Below are positions 33,376 to 44,640 of a stretch of 64,000 bases of DNA, piece after piece (positions within the stretch are counted from its first letter, which is position 1; the number at the start of each line of letters is the position of its first letter). The position numbers were made by a program, and so were the translations under genes. The notes under the pieces are model-generated. The model saw nothing but the letters and a program-made list of their open reading frames with translations. It was not told the origin of the DNA and made no database searches. Source of the stretch: Gordionus sp. m RMFG-2023 (lineage: Eukaryota > Nematomorpha > Gordioida > Chordodea > Parachordodidae); NCBI RefSeq assembly GCF_954871325.1, contig NC_088775.1, positions 29,055,561-29,119,560 of the forward strand. Reading direction: 5' to 3'.

Positions 33376-33833
33376 TTCTCCTTCTTCTAAAGAAGCCTTT
33401 TCATGTGCTGTCATAGTTAGTTTGTTGTCCAAAATGTTTTAACGTTTTGACCATCAAGTTGTTTCATAAGTCATAGTAATCGCTGGCTTGTCCCAATCGT
33501 TGGTTTGTTTAAATCGATTTTGCACGTTGGGTTGTTTAAATCGTAATATTGATATCCTTATCGTAAGTTGTCCTTATAAATCGTGAATATGACATATAGC
33601 TTGCTTGTAATGCTCAGTCGTTATTATTATCAATTTTCAAAATTGTTATTATCATCAATACGTTGTGAATAATGAGAAATAATAGTTCATCAAGTTGGAT
33701 ATAAGAATAAATGAAGAATGATAAATCAATAAGATTGTTATATAATATTTTCAGCGTTTTCATTTTTTCCGTTTAAGTGTAAGCGTTTTAATATTTAATT
33801 TATTTTATGCATTTTAATATTTATTTTTATATT

Positions 33834-34734
33834 TTAAGTTATGTAGTCTTTTAAATAAGCAGGTTTTTGTTTAATTCGCATTGGTCTAGAAATCGGTGTT
33901 ATATCATTTTTATCAGTAATTTTTATATTTTTGTCCACACTTCCCTTCTTAAAAGAATCCTTAGAGTCATAATTAATAAGTGTGTTAAAACAGTTTCTAA
34001 TTCTTAATTGATCTAAATGTCTCCTCAAAATACCTTTATCTGTCTTAATTTGGAACATCATGTCACTTTCTTTGTATGTGATCATGCCTTTACGCCATTT
34101 GTCATCACATTGTACTTTGTACCAAACAAAATCTCCTACTTTAAAGGTTCTATTTCGTGGTAAAGTAACGTTTATTTTGTTCTCCTTCTCCTTCAACGGT
34201 CTTAATACATCCCATTTAATTCTAATATCTCGATTGAACATTCTCTGTGTAACTCCTGTAGTACCATTACGCGTATTTCTCTAATTAAATAAAAATTTAT
34301 CAAGTGCGATGTCTAAGTCAATTTTGATATTCCTTTTCATATGTGTTTTGATCTCACCATGCGTTCTAACTGGTTATTTTGCTGGCGATAAGCAGATGTG
34401 AGCACATGTTTGATACCATAATTGTTGCAAAATTTTTCAAAATCGTTACTCGTAAAGTTAGTGCCGTTATCAGTAACTATAGTTTCAGGTATTCCAGCGA
34501 AATAGTTTTAAAAATTTCTTTTAAAGTAACATCGGTCGTAATATTTTTAACAGGAACAATAATTGGAAATTTGCTGTAGGCATCGCCTATTATCAACCAA
34601 TTTCTTGTGAAGAACGGGCCCGCATAATCCATGTGTATCTTTTCAAACGGTTTGGTTGCCGAAACCCAAGGTTTTTGTATCTTTTTAGGATTATCATGAT
34701 ATATGTTACAATCGTCACAACTTTTCACTTCCAT
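33834..34734 (-). pseudogene. Gypsy-2 integrase
   Basis: CDDCNIYH (the CxxC of the zinc head) and PFEKIHMDYAGPFFTRNWLI, then DAYSKFPIIVPVK, mark the head and catalytic core (about 34550-34734). The C-terminal part (33834-34241) has the beta-rich tail FKVGDFVWYKVQCDDKWRKG, then HLDQLR, usual for Gypsy integrases. It is not intact. Confidence 0.85.
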
Positions 34735-34811
34735 TTCTATGATTATTTATACCAGACCACCATATGTAATCTTTGGCTAAGGATTTGATTTTTCCTGCTC
34801 CCAGGTGACCT

Positions 34812-36300
34812 TCATGTAATGACTGTAGTACATTTTTTCTCATAGAAGACGGAATTATGATTCTGTTGCTTTTGATCCTTAATTATACTTAATTCCGATT
34901 CAATGTTTTTATAGATATTGTTAATTATAGGCCTGTTGTTCTTAATATCATTTATGACTTGTTTTAATTCAATATCTTTCAAAGTTTCATCACGAATTTG
35001 ATTAAAATTTATAGGTAAATCCCCATATTCATTTAATATAGTGATATTTTCAACAGCTTCATCATGACATTCTTGTGGTAATCTCGAGAGACAATCAGGA
35101 ACAACATTATATTTACCGGCTTTATACTTTTTATTAAAATCATATCCTTCTAATGTTATATTCCACTTCTGGAGTCTTAAGGACATAGTACTATTATCCT
35201 TAAGACCCTTGGTAAAGATGTGAACTAAAGGTTTATGGTCAGTAATAATTGTAAATTTTGTGCCGATTAAGTATTCCTGGAACCTCTTTATAGCGAACAT
35301 AATAGCGAGAGCCTCACGCTTAATATTGGTATAATTCATTTCGGATTTTAATAAAGTTCTTGACGTGATAGCTATAGGTTTTTCTTTACCGTCTTTTTCA
35401 GTATGAAATAATACAGCTCCTAAACCACATTTAGATGCGTCAGTGGCTATCCCTATAGGTAATTCAGGGTTAAAATATGTCAAAGCAGGTGGAAGACTAA
35501 TCAACTTCTTAAGATCATTAAAACTTTTAGAGTGTTCTAAGTTCCAAGCCCATTTTTCTTTGTTGACGATTTTATATAGAGGATCGGCTATTTCTGCAAA
35601 ATTGTTTAAAAATTTTCTATAGTAGCCAGCCATTTCCAGAAATGTTGATAATTCAGCAGCTGATTTTGGTTCTGGCATATTAATTATTGCTTCAATTTTG
35701 TCGTGATTAGCATGAATCCCCCTTGGCGTCAATATTATGACACAGGTCACTGTGTTTTGGATGAACACACTTTTGTTAAAGTTATGTACTTGCCCAAATG
35801 ATGATATTCTATCAAACACTTTTTTTATGTTATTATGGTCTTCATCGTTTTTCCCAGTTATAAGTAAATCATCAATATAAAATATGACGTCATCCATGTC
35901 ACCGAAGATTTGATCCATGATCTGTTGGAAGATTGCAGATGAGGTCCCCAAAAGGAAGTCTAGTAAATTGGTAATATCCCTTGTGCGTAGATATAGTTAA
36001 AATATTTCTGCAACTTTTATCAATCGGGACCTGTAAGAAAGCATTTTTAAAGTCAATCTTTGTAAATTTCTTTCCTTCTGAAAGTTTAGCTATTAGATCA
36101 TTGATTGTGATAGAGGGTATCTGAAATCTTCTAGAGCTGGGTTCACACTATCCTTAAAATCAGCACAAAGCCTAATGCTCCCATCATCTTTGTAGACAGC
36201 GGTAACTGGACTTGCCCATCGGACATCATTCACCGGCTCAATAATTTTATCAGGTATCCATTTTTTAAGTTCATTGCTCATAAGATCAATTTTTAAATAA
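34812..36300 (-). pseudogene. Gypsy-2 reverse transcriptase and RNase H
   Basis: Reverse transcriptase words are VRWASPVTAVYKDDGSIRLC (about 36180-36235), MGTSSAIFQQIMDQ and VIFYIDDLLITG (about 35870-35950). RNase H words are IGIATDASKCGLGAVLF (about 35405-35455), NIKREALAIMFAIKRFQEYL and FTIITDHKPLVHIF (about 35215-35255). The order and spacing fit Ty3/Gypsy pol. The domain block is not continuous. Confidence 0.9.
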
Positions 36301-36779
36301 GGAATACGACTAGGCGGTATAATTTTAGGTTGGGCATCTCTTTTTAAATGTAACTTGACACTTGCTTTGTTGATTGGCCCATTAGTCAATTTGGATTCAC
36401 ACTCTTTAATCAATTTTTTTATTTCATCTTCATAATTAATGTCAACATTTGCTATAAATTTTTTTAAGATATTTTTGAAAGCGTTGATCCATATACGTCC
36501 CAACAAGGCATTTTTTCTTGATTCAACGACCACCACTTGTAAATATTTTGAGATACCTTCATAAGTCACTTTAACTTGAGTAATGCCGATGATCTTGATT
36601 AAATTTCCGTCATAAGCAGTAAGTTGTAACTCGGATTTCTTAACATCTCTAATACCAAGTTTTTTAGCCAGACCATGAGGTATGATAGTATGTTTGGAGC
36701 CTATGTCGACTTGCATACTCGTAACAATATCGTTCACTTTTAAAGTAGTCATAAATACATTATCTTTATCATTAAGCAT
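36300..36779 (-). pseudogene. Gypsy-2 protease
   Basis: The frame begins MLNDKDNVFMTTLKVNDIV and has MQVDIGSKHTIIPHGLAKKL in the position of the D-S/T-G active-site loop. It then has NALLGRIWINAFK, the usual (L)LGr.Wi end. The active-site triplet reads DIG. The family is clear from order and context. Confidence 0.7.
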
Positions 36780-36930
36780 GTCCCCAGATAAGTTGTTAAC
36801 ATTGAAATCGTTATCATCTTTGTTCTTTGTAGAGTCGACTTTCTCTTCAATAATTTAATTAATATTCATATTGTAATCGTTGTTGTTGTATTGTATTTGC
36901 TTTCTATTATTGTTGTCGCTACCTCTATAA

Positions 36931-37822
36931 TTATTTGAATTTGCTATAAGATTGGTAAATGTTACAATTTACGCCACCGTATTGGATCTGTTTTCTTTGA
37001 TTATTATCATGCCACGTATTATTTCTACCATAATTAGATTGATTATTATTGTTGTAGCGATAGTTGTTGTAATTATAGTTATTATAATTATCTTGGTATC
37101 TAGAATTATTATTACCGTAATTCCTATCATAGTATCTAAAATTATTGTTATAATTCTTATCTCTATTCCTATTATTATCTCTATTATCATAATTATTTCT
37201 AAAAATATTTCTAAAATTATTAACAGTTCTAAAATAATTATTATTGTCATTTCTATTTCTATTGTTAAAGTTTTTATCTTTATCAGACTTTTTATCGTTA
37301 TTCATATAATTTATATTATCAATATCTGATTTATCATTCATACTATCTAATCTAATTCCTAACTCAACCATTTCATTTAAGGTTAAATTAATATTTTTAC
37401 AAAATTTATATTTTATTTTGTCATTTAAGGTAGACATAGGTAATTTTTCTTTTAATCTACTGTCGTCTGAAAATACATTTTTAATGCAGTTTTGATACTC
37501 TTATGTACCATTGCATGAAATTCTCACTCGAATTCTGCTGTAATAAGTTGAATTTGTTTATTAAAATATTTTTATCTTGTACAGGTAAAAGGTAAGTTAA
37601 TTTCTTAATCACTATCTTAAGATCTAATATATCGGTATCAGAGCAAATTGATTTAATATTATCAAACACATCATCAGATAAATTATTAAGTAAAGTATTT
37701 ATTTTAATAGAGTCAGGTAATGCGCTGGTCGAAAAATAACGTACTATTCTGTTTAAGTAAATCTCAGTGAGTGGTCCAACCAGTTTTAGAATTTTGTATA
37801 TTAATTCTGGTTTAGTGTCCAT
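36931..37822 (-). pseudogene. Gypsy-2 gag with Asn-rich tail
   Basis: The N-terminal part (37481-37822) is helical, with LLNNLSDDVFDNIKSICSDT and NFMQWYIRVSK, as in Gypsy capsids. The tail (36931-37330) is a low-complexity run of N, R, Y and D, such as YQDNYNNYNYNNYRYN. I see no CCHC knuckle, so RNA binding may rest on the Arg/Asn-rich tail. Confidence 0.7.
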
Positions 37823-37888
37823 TATTTATTAATGATTTTTATAATATTTCATATAAGTATTTGAAAATAATAATGACACTTTATATTT

Positions 37889-38116
37889 TTATAAATATAT
37901 ACCGGAGTTGAATAAACTCCGAATCGTTATAAAGTAAAATTTTCCATTAAGTTGTTTAAAATATTTAATCATTTCCATGAGACTAAAAAATTCAAAAATA
38001 ACATAATCACTATTGGGTTCTCTTGAATATTGTATATCATAATCATAAGTAAATTCATAAAGTATATCGTAAATTGATATATCCAAAGGTATATTAATAA
38101 GTTTGAAGGAAAACAT
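37889..38116 (-). CDS. Gypsy-2 leader ORF, RRM-like
   Basis: Seventy-five residues between the 5' LTR and gag. The pattern fits a small RNA-recognition motif: strand FKLINIP (RNP2-like), helix DISIYDILYEFTYD, strand YDIQYS, strand DYVIFEF (RNP1-like, compare GFVFVEF), helix SLMEMIKYFKQLNG, strand KFYFITIRS. Length and element order match a minimal RRM. It may be the N-terminal domain of gag or a separate leader ORF. RRMs are known from LINE ORF1 proteins but are not usual in Ty3/Gypsy. The call is from pattern only. Confidence 0.45.
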   Translation of the reverse strand: MFSFKLINIPLDISIYDILYEFTYDYDIQYSREPNSDYVIFEFFSLMEMIKYFKQLNGKFYFITIRSLFNSGIYL

Positions 38117-38724
38117 ATTAAGAATAATTTTAAAATGATTTTTACCTTTTTTTTCCCTTCTTTTATAGAATTTATTTGTTTCGTTTTTTTTATATTATTA
38201 ATATTTTTACATATAACATCTCATAAAAATATATGGAAGAGGAAAAAAAAAAATTTTTTTTTAAAATTAAAAAAAAATTGCATGGTGGCGAGTCTTTTTT
38301 GCCAACCTTACACCGAGGCAACATTTAGAATAAAAAATATATTTTTATTATCTGTTTTATTATACTTTTTTACAAAGTATTTATATCTTTTTACAAAAGT
38401 AGGGGAGACCGGGGTAAAACGATAGGCATTTTGCATATTTACCATAAAAATTTTAAACAAGAGTCAAACACAACAAATTATAGATCAATGTGTAGCCCCA
38501 TCTCTCTTCTACAAGATAAAAAAAAGTGTAGCCCTCTACCTATAATATTTTAGGAGCTATGATTAGTTATGTAAAACTACTCATTTTCGCCATTTTACCC
38601 TGGGTACAGGGTAAAATGGATAAGCACTAGGGTAAAGTGGTTAAAATAATATTTGACACATATTTATTGTTTTATTTAACAAATATTACAAATTTAAGAT
38701 TTATTTATGATTTTTATTTAAAAA

Positions 38725-39919
38725 CTAATCGATACAATAAGGACATGTAAAATAATTATCATAATTAGCACATTTAGAATGTGCCCATTCAAGGCACATT
38801 GTACATTTTAGCCATTCATCGCCCTCGCGACTATTTTTATAGTTTTTATTACAAATAACACATACACAATTATTTTTTGATATCTTTTTTTTACTCTGAA
38901 TTAATAATTTTTTTTTATAAGGTGTAGATGTTAATATTTCTGAATTCTTTTTTTTAGATATTTTATCCGATGAAATATTGAATAATTTTGGAATAGGTAT
39001 TATAGATGAAGGATTGAATACTTTATTATAATTTTTTGAGCATGATGGTAACATATCATGATAAGGTTCATCAATATCATCTGGAACATTTTCGTTCAAT
39101 AATATAGATAAATCACTATCATTATTTTGAGTCACTGTAATATTTTCATCATTATTTTCAAATTCAATATTTGAGTTAGCATTTGAATTATTACAGCAGA
39201 TATAATCTTGTTCTGTAAATATATTTGGGTTTAAAGGAAATATGCCACATGCTAAGAATCCATTTAATATATTATTTGATGTCACTGCCCTTGGTATTTC
39301 ATTTTTTAACACTCCTGGAATATCATAAATCTGAAATTGTTGCCCCACATTATTTTTAGATTGAGCATTATTAAAATTATGAAATACAATATAATTTCAA
39401 TTGAGCATTTTTATTAAAGTTACCAAATTAATAATATTTAGATTGAGCATTATTAAAATTATGAAATACAATATAATTTCAATTGAGCATTTTTAAATTA
39501 ATATTGATATTTAGATTGAGCATTATTAAAATTATGAAATACAATATAATTTCAATTGAGCATTTTTATTAAAGTTACCAAATTAATATTGATATTTAAA
39601 TTGAGTTATTAAAATTATGAAATACAATATAATACAAACAATATAATTTAATTACTTGTTTAGGCGTTAATCCCATAAATGACCTACTTGCTTCTAATAT
39701 GTAGTCACACAATCTAGATTCTTCTTCATTTGTAAATATTTGTTTATGATGATCTGAACTTTTAATACCAATTTTACATCTCCTTCTCAACGTTGTATAA
39801 GGTATGTTAAATTTTTTAGCAGACAAATTTAATGAAGTATTATTTGTTATTTTATATTTTATGGCTTCATTTATTATATTTACATCTCTGTATATGGTTT
39901 TTCTTTTATAATTTCTCAT
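38725..39919 (-). pseudogene. pogo-like transposase lacking its catalytic core
   Basis: The N-terminal piece (39596-39919) starts MRNYKRKTIYRDVNIINEAI and has a psq-type helix-turn-helix, LNLSAKKFNIPYTTLRRRCK. This is followed by EEESRLCDYILEASRSFMGL, as in Tigger/Jerky-like proteins. The C-terminal piece (38725-39348) has FLACGIFPLNPNIFTEQDY. It ends in a treble-clef finger, CVICNKNYKN ... EWLKCTMCLEWAHSKC ... YFTCPYC, as in pogo transposases with a PHD-like tail. The DDE domain that should lie between is gone. In its place is an AT-rich tandem repeat (39350-39605). The element therefore cannot move itself, although the two outer pieces are open. Confidence 0.85.
39350..39640 (-). repeat. 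~80-bp tandem repeat at the transposase gap
   Basis: GAGCATTATTAAAATTATG, AAATACAATATAATTTCAATT and GAGCATTTTTA recur about three times (39363, 39438, 39518) plus a partial copy (39602). It sits exactly where the catalytic domain is missing. Confidence 0.85.
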
Positions 39920-40501
39920 TATTTGGTTGATCCAATAAAAATTATAATAAATAAATTAATGAAAAATTAATGTGAATAATTTTATATTTTAACCGTTTTA
40001 CCCATAACAGCTTTACCCCTAGGTGACATATATTATAAATATCGTTATTGCGTGACTTCTAATATAGCTAAAGATGTCAGATAAATTTTATTTTATAGCT
40101 AATACATTAAGGAACATGTGTGCCAAATTTTGAATCCTGAGGATATGTAAATTTTACTAAAAGCAAAATATACAAGAGAATGATTTTTATATTTTTTGGG
40201 TAAAAAACAGTTTTTTGACAAAATATATAAAACCAGGTAAGTTTTTTAAAAGATGAACATAGGTAAGAAATTAGATATAAAAATACATCTTCACACCAAA
40301 TTTAAGGTCTTTATACTCAATGGTTAAAAAGTTATTCGCGTTAACATTGTTACCCCGTCAATCGCTTTACCCCGGTCTCCCCTAATATTTGAATAAATAA
40401 AACTAAAATGAAAATATAATCTTAAAATAAACTAAAATATAAGTTACGTACGACTAAAATAAAGGTTGCAATTTATAAAACTAAAATTATATTATTCAAC
40501 A

Positions 40502-40641
40502 ATACTGGAAGTGCCAGCTACCCAAATTAGGTGGAAAGATGTTTTTCAACAATTTAATTTATATTATCTTCTTATAGATGTAATTTGAGTGAGACGGATT
40601 TTGAAAATATATTAATTGTGCGCTTAATAAAAAAATTTTAA
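40502..40641 (+). pseudogene. hAT-B transposase C-terminal end
   Basis: The frame reads EVPATQIRWKDVFQQF. After a possible short intron ending in TTCTTATAG, it reads RCNLSETDFENILIVRLIKK and a stop. This matches the tail of a hATC domain (iPATs...F, then R..L....fe.ll.l). Gypsy-2 inserted just upstream, so only this end is left. Confidence 0.55.
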
Positions 40642-41134
40642 GTAATTGCTTATAATAAAATTAATCATTGATATTTATTTTTATTATATTTATAAATTAA
40701 ATATTATTTTATAATGTGCAATTAATAAAAATGAAGGTTTTATGTATGTGTTTTTTATTTAAATTATGAAATAAAAAAAATTTTTCCCCATAAATAATTC
40801 GAATGTAGGTTTGAATATAAAAGTGTTCCAACCGGGTTTTAGAGGTTCGAACCGAACCGATATTTTTATTTTTTGCGAACCGAACCTGAACCTTGAACCG
40901 TTATTTTTATCCCAACCTGAACCTAAACCGAGCCGATATTCGTTTCGGTTTGGATCCCTGAAAATATATATTTAATAAAAATACTTTTAAAAAAATCAAC
41001 GATCAAAAGATTCCGAAAAAAAGTACTTAAATAATAAATATATAAAAATCATTTAAAAAATATATATTTAAAAAAATTACCAATCAAAAATATATTAAAA
41101 AATGAAAATATATTATAGCAAAAAAATTATTAAA

Positions 41135-42155
41135 AAAATCAAAATTGGTTATTTTTTTTTTCTTATTTTTTTTCATATTTTTTTTTTTTTAATTAATATA
41201 TCAATTTTTTATTTAAATTTTAAAAAAGTATTTTCTACCAATTTTTATAGATATTTTAAAAAAGTTTTTTCTACAAAATTTTGTATTAGGGGTAAAATAT
41301 AGGAATTCATAATTCCGATTATTCTCAGCGTTTATATATAAGGGGGGGGGGGTGAGAGGGGTAGGATAATTTTGCCTACAAATTTAATTTTTTATTTAAG
41401 ATATTTTATAATAAAATTCAATTAATAAATAAAATTGTATTATTTAATAATTATATTTCGTGTATAAATTTTAATACTATTGCGTCATTTAATACTATAT
41501 TTCTTAACCTTTCACTACAAAAGTTAAAAAAACCACTTAAACTTCAAAGGTAGGGTCTATTTTACCCCTATTACAAAATTTTAGATTATTATTTATTTCC
41601 AGAAAAAAGTTATGCTATTTTTCCTAAAGCTTCTTAAATTTTATTTATTTATAAGATCTTCCTTTAATCATAGTAATAACAAAAAAAAACAAATTTAAAA
41701 TGCAAAGTTTCATCTACCAAAAATTTCTCTTACCCCCATACCCCCTTTAATAACTTTGTAAGCATTTTTCATTTATGGGATCTTCCTCTTAGTATTATAA
41801 CCAAAAGAAATTTAATATGCATAATTTCATCTACCAAAAATTTTGTATAAAAAAATATTTTAAAATATCTTAAGTAAAAAATTAAATTTGTATTCAAAAT
41901 TTTCCTACCCCCCCCCCCCCCTTCCCTTCCCCATATATAAACGCTAAGAAGAATCGGAATTAAGAATTCCTATATTTAACCCCTAATACAAAATTTTATA
42001 GAAAAAACTTTTTTAAATATCTTATTTTAAAAATTTTTTTTAAATATCTTTAAATAAAAAATTGATTTATTAATTTTAAAAATAATATAAAAAAAATAAA
42101 ATAAAAAAAAAAATAATATGCCCCCCGAAAGTGGCAATAACCAAAAAAAATCATA
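41135..42155. mobile_element. Foldback-G: ~310-bp inverted arms with G/C runs
   Basis: Left arm 41135-41445 and right arm 41838-42155 are inverted copies. The words TTTTGTATTAGGGGTAAAAT, AGGAATTCATAATTCCGAT and AGCGTTTATATAT occur in one and their complements in the other. Each arm has a homopolymer run (G at 41342-41351, C at 41911-41924). The centre holds a ~150-bp direct repeat with GATCTTCCT and TTTCATCTACCAAAAATTT. No ORF is seen. It interrupts the T-rich right arm of X1. Confidence 0.8.
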
Positions 42156-42299
42156 TACAAAATAAAATAATTTTTAGCGATCAAAGGATATTCAGAAAAA
42201 AGTATGTAAAAAATAAATATATAAAAAATCATCCTAAAAAAATATTATATTTAAAAAACATTATATTAATCTAAAAAAAAAGATTATAAATTATTCAAG

Positions 42300-43470
42300 T
42301 AAAATATTAATCTTATCTTTAAAGGCGTGACAGTTGGGAGATTGAGAGGTGAACTGATAGAGATGGCCTATGTCTGGCCTATCCTTTTGCAAAATTTCTA
42401 AGGCTTTGTCTACCTCTTCTGGGCTTCCGCTAATAATCCCGTCATCTATGTACCAGATATGAAGATCTAACAGGCAGCTGCTTTTAATTTTTTTAAATGA
42501 TTGTCTATTCCTAGACAGAATAATATAGAGCCTAGGGGATCACCCTGTTGAATTCCTTCTGAAGAAGAAAGCTTATATTCACCATATTGTAAGATGGAGG
42601 GATTCGCATAGCAGCTTAAAATATAGCTGGAGTAGCATGGGAAGCTATTGATGAAGGATTTTGGGAAAACAGACCGTTTTATTGTGTTGTATGCATTGTT
42701 AAAGTCAATTTTAATTAGGTGTTTATTTAGAAGATTATTTTGAAGATAGATGCGGGTTATATAAACGGCAGACTCACAGCCGCCTTTGACACCACCCCTA
42801 GTTGAGTTGAAGTGAGAATTGTGGAGACTCTCATTGATTCGAGTCGAAATTAATTTTGATACTAATCTCCTAAAGAGGGTGCCTATGGCAATTGGGCGTA
42901 GGTCCTTGTTGGGTTTTGTAAGAGCGATTAGTTTTGCTCCAATCATAATTGGCTGGGCGAAGATAGAACGTCACCTTGTAAGATCCTGTTACAAAGTAGA
43001 GTTATACTGTTGAGTAATGTAGTTTGTTTAGAAGAGGGTTTGTTAGGTCTTGAAAATATATCGGTCTCATGCCTTCATGCATAATCTTTTTGGAAGGTTG
43101 AGATTGCTTTTCTCACTTCCTCTGGGGTAGATTCTATGGATAAGATGTGGGATTTACACCAGGTAATTCAGTTGTAGATGCCTGATGTGTGGGGTGCTTC
43201 ATAGCCAATCGGGTATAAGTTTGAAAATTAATGGGGGCTAGTGTATCTGATAAAGAGACTAGACAAAGTGCCTCTTTTATATCTAAATTATCGATTTTTT
43301 CCCACTAAATGTACTTTTATATTAAAAGGATTTATGGATAACTTAGGTTTGGAGGTTATGCCCATTGAAATGTTGTCTAGATCATTTAACCTGTTATTAA
43401 TTTGTTGAGTGAGGGACAGTTTGCTCTTGTCAGGGAACCTGAAAGGCATGGAAGCCAAATAATAAAAACT
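42300..43470 (-). pseudogene. LINE reverse transcriptase, inverted N-terminal part
   Basis: The open core (42467-42946) has LIALTKPNKDLRPIAIGTLF, RRLVSKLI, GGVKGGCESAVYITR, HLIKIDFNNAYNTIKR and EGIQQGDPLGSILFCLGI. In another frame it continues at about 42400-42465 with LHIWYIDDGIISG, carrying the catalytic Y.DD. Upstream (43000-43460) are linker words such as SIESTPEEVRKAISTFQK. These are fingers and palm motifs of a non-LTR reverse transcriptase. Several frameshifts are present. Confidence 0.85.
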
Positions 43471-43499
43471 TTTTCCAGTGCAGTGGGGAGTTAAAATTG

Positions 43500-44640
43500 G
43501 TTAGAAGGTTATTAATACTTTACTATATGATTTCCAGGCTACTTCGAATAATTTAAACAATATGGAGGAACCACTTATGCAACTTCCCACGCATAAGTCT
43601 TTCTTCTTAATTAAAAATTTCTTCAATATACCAAAGATCCTATATGCTGTACGGTCAACTGCTGTTTTTAAATATCCTAAACTCTTAAGAGCATATGAAT
43701 CCATAATTAAAAACATCATGGAAAAAATAACTAACCTCAAATTTAACTCCAATTCGTGGCATCAAGCCACTCTCCCCTGCAATAAATGAGGCTTAGGGTT
43801 ACGATCACCCATAGCCTTATCAATTAGTGGTTTCATTTCGTCCAGATTGGCAAGCTCTAAAATAATAACTGATCACCTTGCCAGATGCACTGCTTGACGA
43901 AGCCTATGTCATATGGAAAGCCTCAGTTGGAGATGAATGTCAACCATAGCCTCCCATAAACAAAAATATTGGGATAATCCGATGATTACAAGGTCCGTTG
44001 ATTACCTCTTTTCGACACTGCAATTTGAAGATCACGCCCTAATGGCTTCCCTCAACCATGGTTCAGGACATGAATACTTGGATGCCATCCCTTCTAAAAA
44101 TCTTGATCACGAACTTTCAAATCATGAATTCAGTTTTGATGTAGCCATTCGCTTAAATGTAACAGCCTCAATTTCATATAAACACGCCAAGTGCAAAAGG
44201 CCAGTAAGTCAAACTGGTCGTCATTGCCTCCAATGTATCTTTAGCAGTGGACGCTCAATCCGGCATAACAGATGTAATGCTCTCATAAAACGAGCTTTAC
44301 AGTCCGCAGGCTTTCCTGCCACTTTAGAACCCTCAGGTCTCTTTACTGATGGGAGACGGATGGAATTACACAAATTCCTTGGGAGAATGACCGATTTCTA
44401 ACGTGGAATTTCTCCTGCGTTGACCCCCTCTCACCCTTCAACATCAATAAAGACATTTTAAAATACACCGATGATTTTAAAACAAATAAATATGCGGATA
44501 TTCCAGATGAGTATAAATTCGTACCAGTTGTCACGATACCCTTAAGATCCCTTGGAAGTCGGGCTCTTAACCTAATTAAAAAGATTGGCAGAACCTTAAG
44601 AACAAAATCAGAAGACCCAAAAGAAGGTGTCTACTGACGT
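43500..44640 (+). pseudogene. LINE reverse transcriptase thumb and C-terminal domain
   Basis: Plus-strand frames read FFNIPKILYAVRSTAVFKYP, then LKFNSNSWHQATLPCNK and GLGLRSPIALSISGF (43562-43840), a thumb-region pattern. The frame 43937-44401 has GRHCLQCIFSSGRSIRHNRC, then NALIKRALQSAGFPATLEPS. A later frame has WNFSCVDPL, KFVPVVTIPLRSLGSRALNL and IGRTLRTKSEDPKEGVY. The last blocks resemble the C-terminal nuclease-like region (G.HgL.C..SaGR..RH..lN..I.raL.saG.P..lEP.GL) found in a group of animal LINEs. At least three frame changes break it. Confidence 0.75.

Larger units (their letters stand above)
38402..40382 (-). mobile_element. pogo-like transposon with PHD-type tail
   Basis: Inverted ends GGGGAGACCGGGGTAAAACG and (reverse complement) GGGGAGACCGGGGTAAAGCG are flanked by TA on both sides. 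The other Gypsy-2 LTR shows the empty site with a single TA. The Tc1/mariner-pogo superfamily uses TA targets. It encodes minus-strand pieces of a pogo/Jerky-like transposase (38725-39919). The ends are nearly perfect, so it is young relative to Gypsy-2. Confidence 0.92.
33181..40501 (-). mobile_element. Gypsy-2, Ty3/Gypsy LTR element (broken)
   Basis: Short LTRs (33181-33375 and about 38323-40501, the latter split by the pogo-like insertion) are flanked by the 5-bp duplication ATACT (33176-33180 and 40502-40506). Minus-strand order: LTR, a small RRM-like ORF, gag, protease, reverse transcriptase, RNase H, integrase, a purine tract (AGAAGAAGGAGAA) and the LTR. It is broken in about five places besides the insertion. 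The LTRs differ at a number of positions, so it looks older than Gypsy-1. Own length is about 5.3 kb. Confidence 0.88.
38323..40501 (-). repeat. Gypsy-2 5' LTR, split by the pogo-like element
   Basis: 38323-38401 and 40383-40501 together correspond to 33181-33375. The insertion duplicated TA (38400-38401 and 40383-40384). Confidence 0.85.
32781..40960 (+). mobile_element. hAT-B, split by Gypsy-2
   Basis: The ends CAGGATCCAAACCAAACC and (reverse complement) CAGGGATCCAAACCGAAACG are flanked by the 8-bp duplication AAAATATA. AACCGAACC / CCTGAACCG words crowd both subterminal regions (32785-32920 and 40845-40950). Without Gypsy-2 it is only about 850 bp, so it was already deleted or non-autonomous. 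It keeps a hATC end on the plus strand (40502-40641). It lies in the X1 right arm. Confidence 0.88.
26931..42290. mobile_element. X1: large element with satellite-built inverted arms
   Basis: From outside in, the left side has a T-rich block (27190-27400, duplicated at 27650-27860) and ~119-bp tandem repeats (27880-28345). The core is 28346-32150. The right side has the same repeats inverted (32150-32645) and then the T-rich block inverted (32645-32780, resuming at 40961). The core is shared with X2 (60290-63320). hAT-C sits in the core, and hAT-B and a foldback sit in the right arm. I see no ORF of its own, so it is probably non-autonomous, or else a repeat unit of another kind. The outer limits are approximate. 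Confidence 0.65.

Noticed and set aside
36952-37329. 125-residue plus-strand frame rich in I and V
   Set aside because: It is the shadow of the Asn-rich gag tail of Gypsy-2 on the other strand.
42050-42232. Minus-strand F/I/Y-rich 60-residue frame
   Set aside because: It lies across the Foldback-G arm and is explained by A/T homopolymers.
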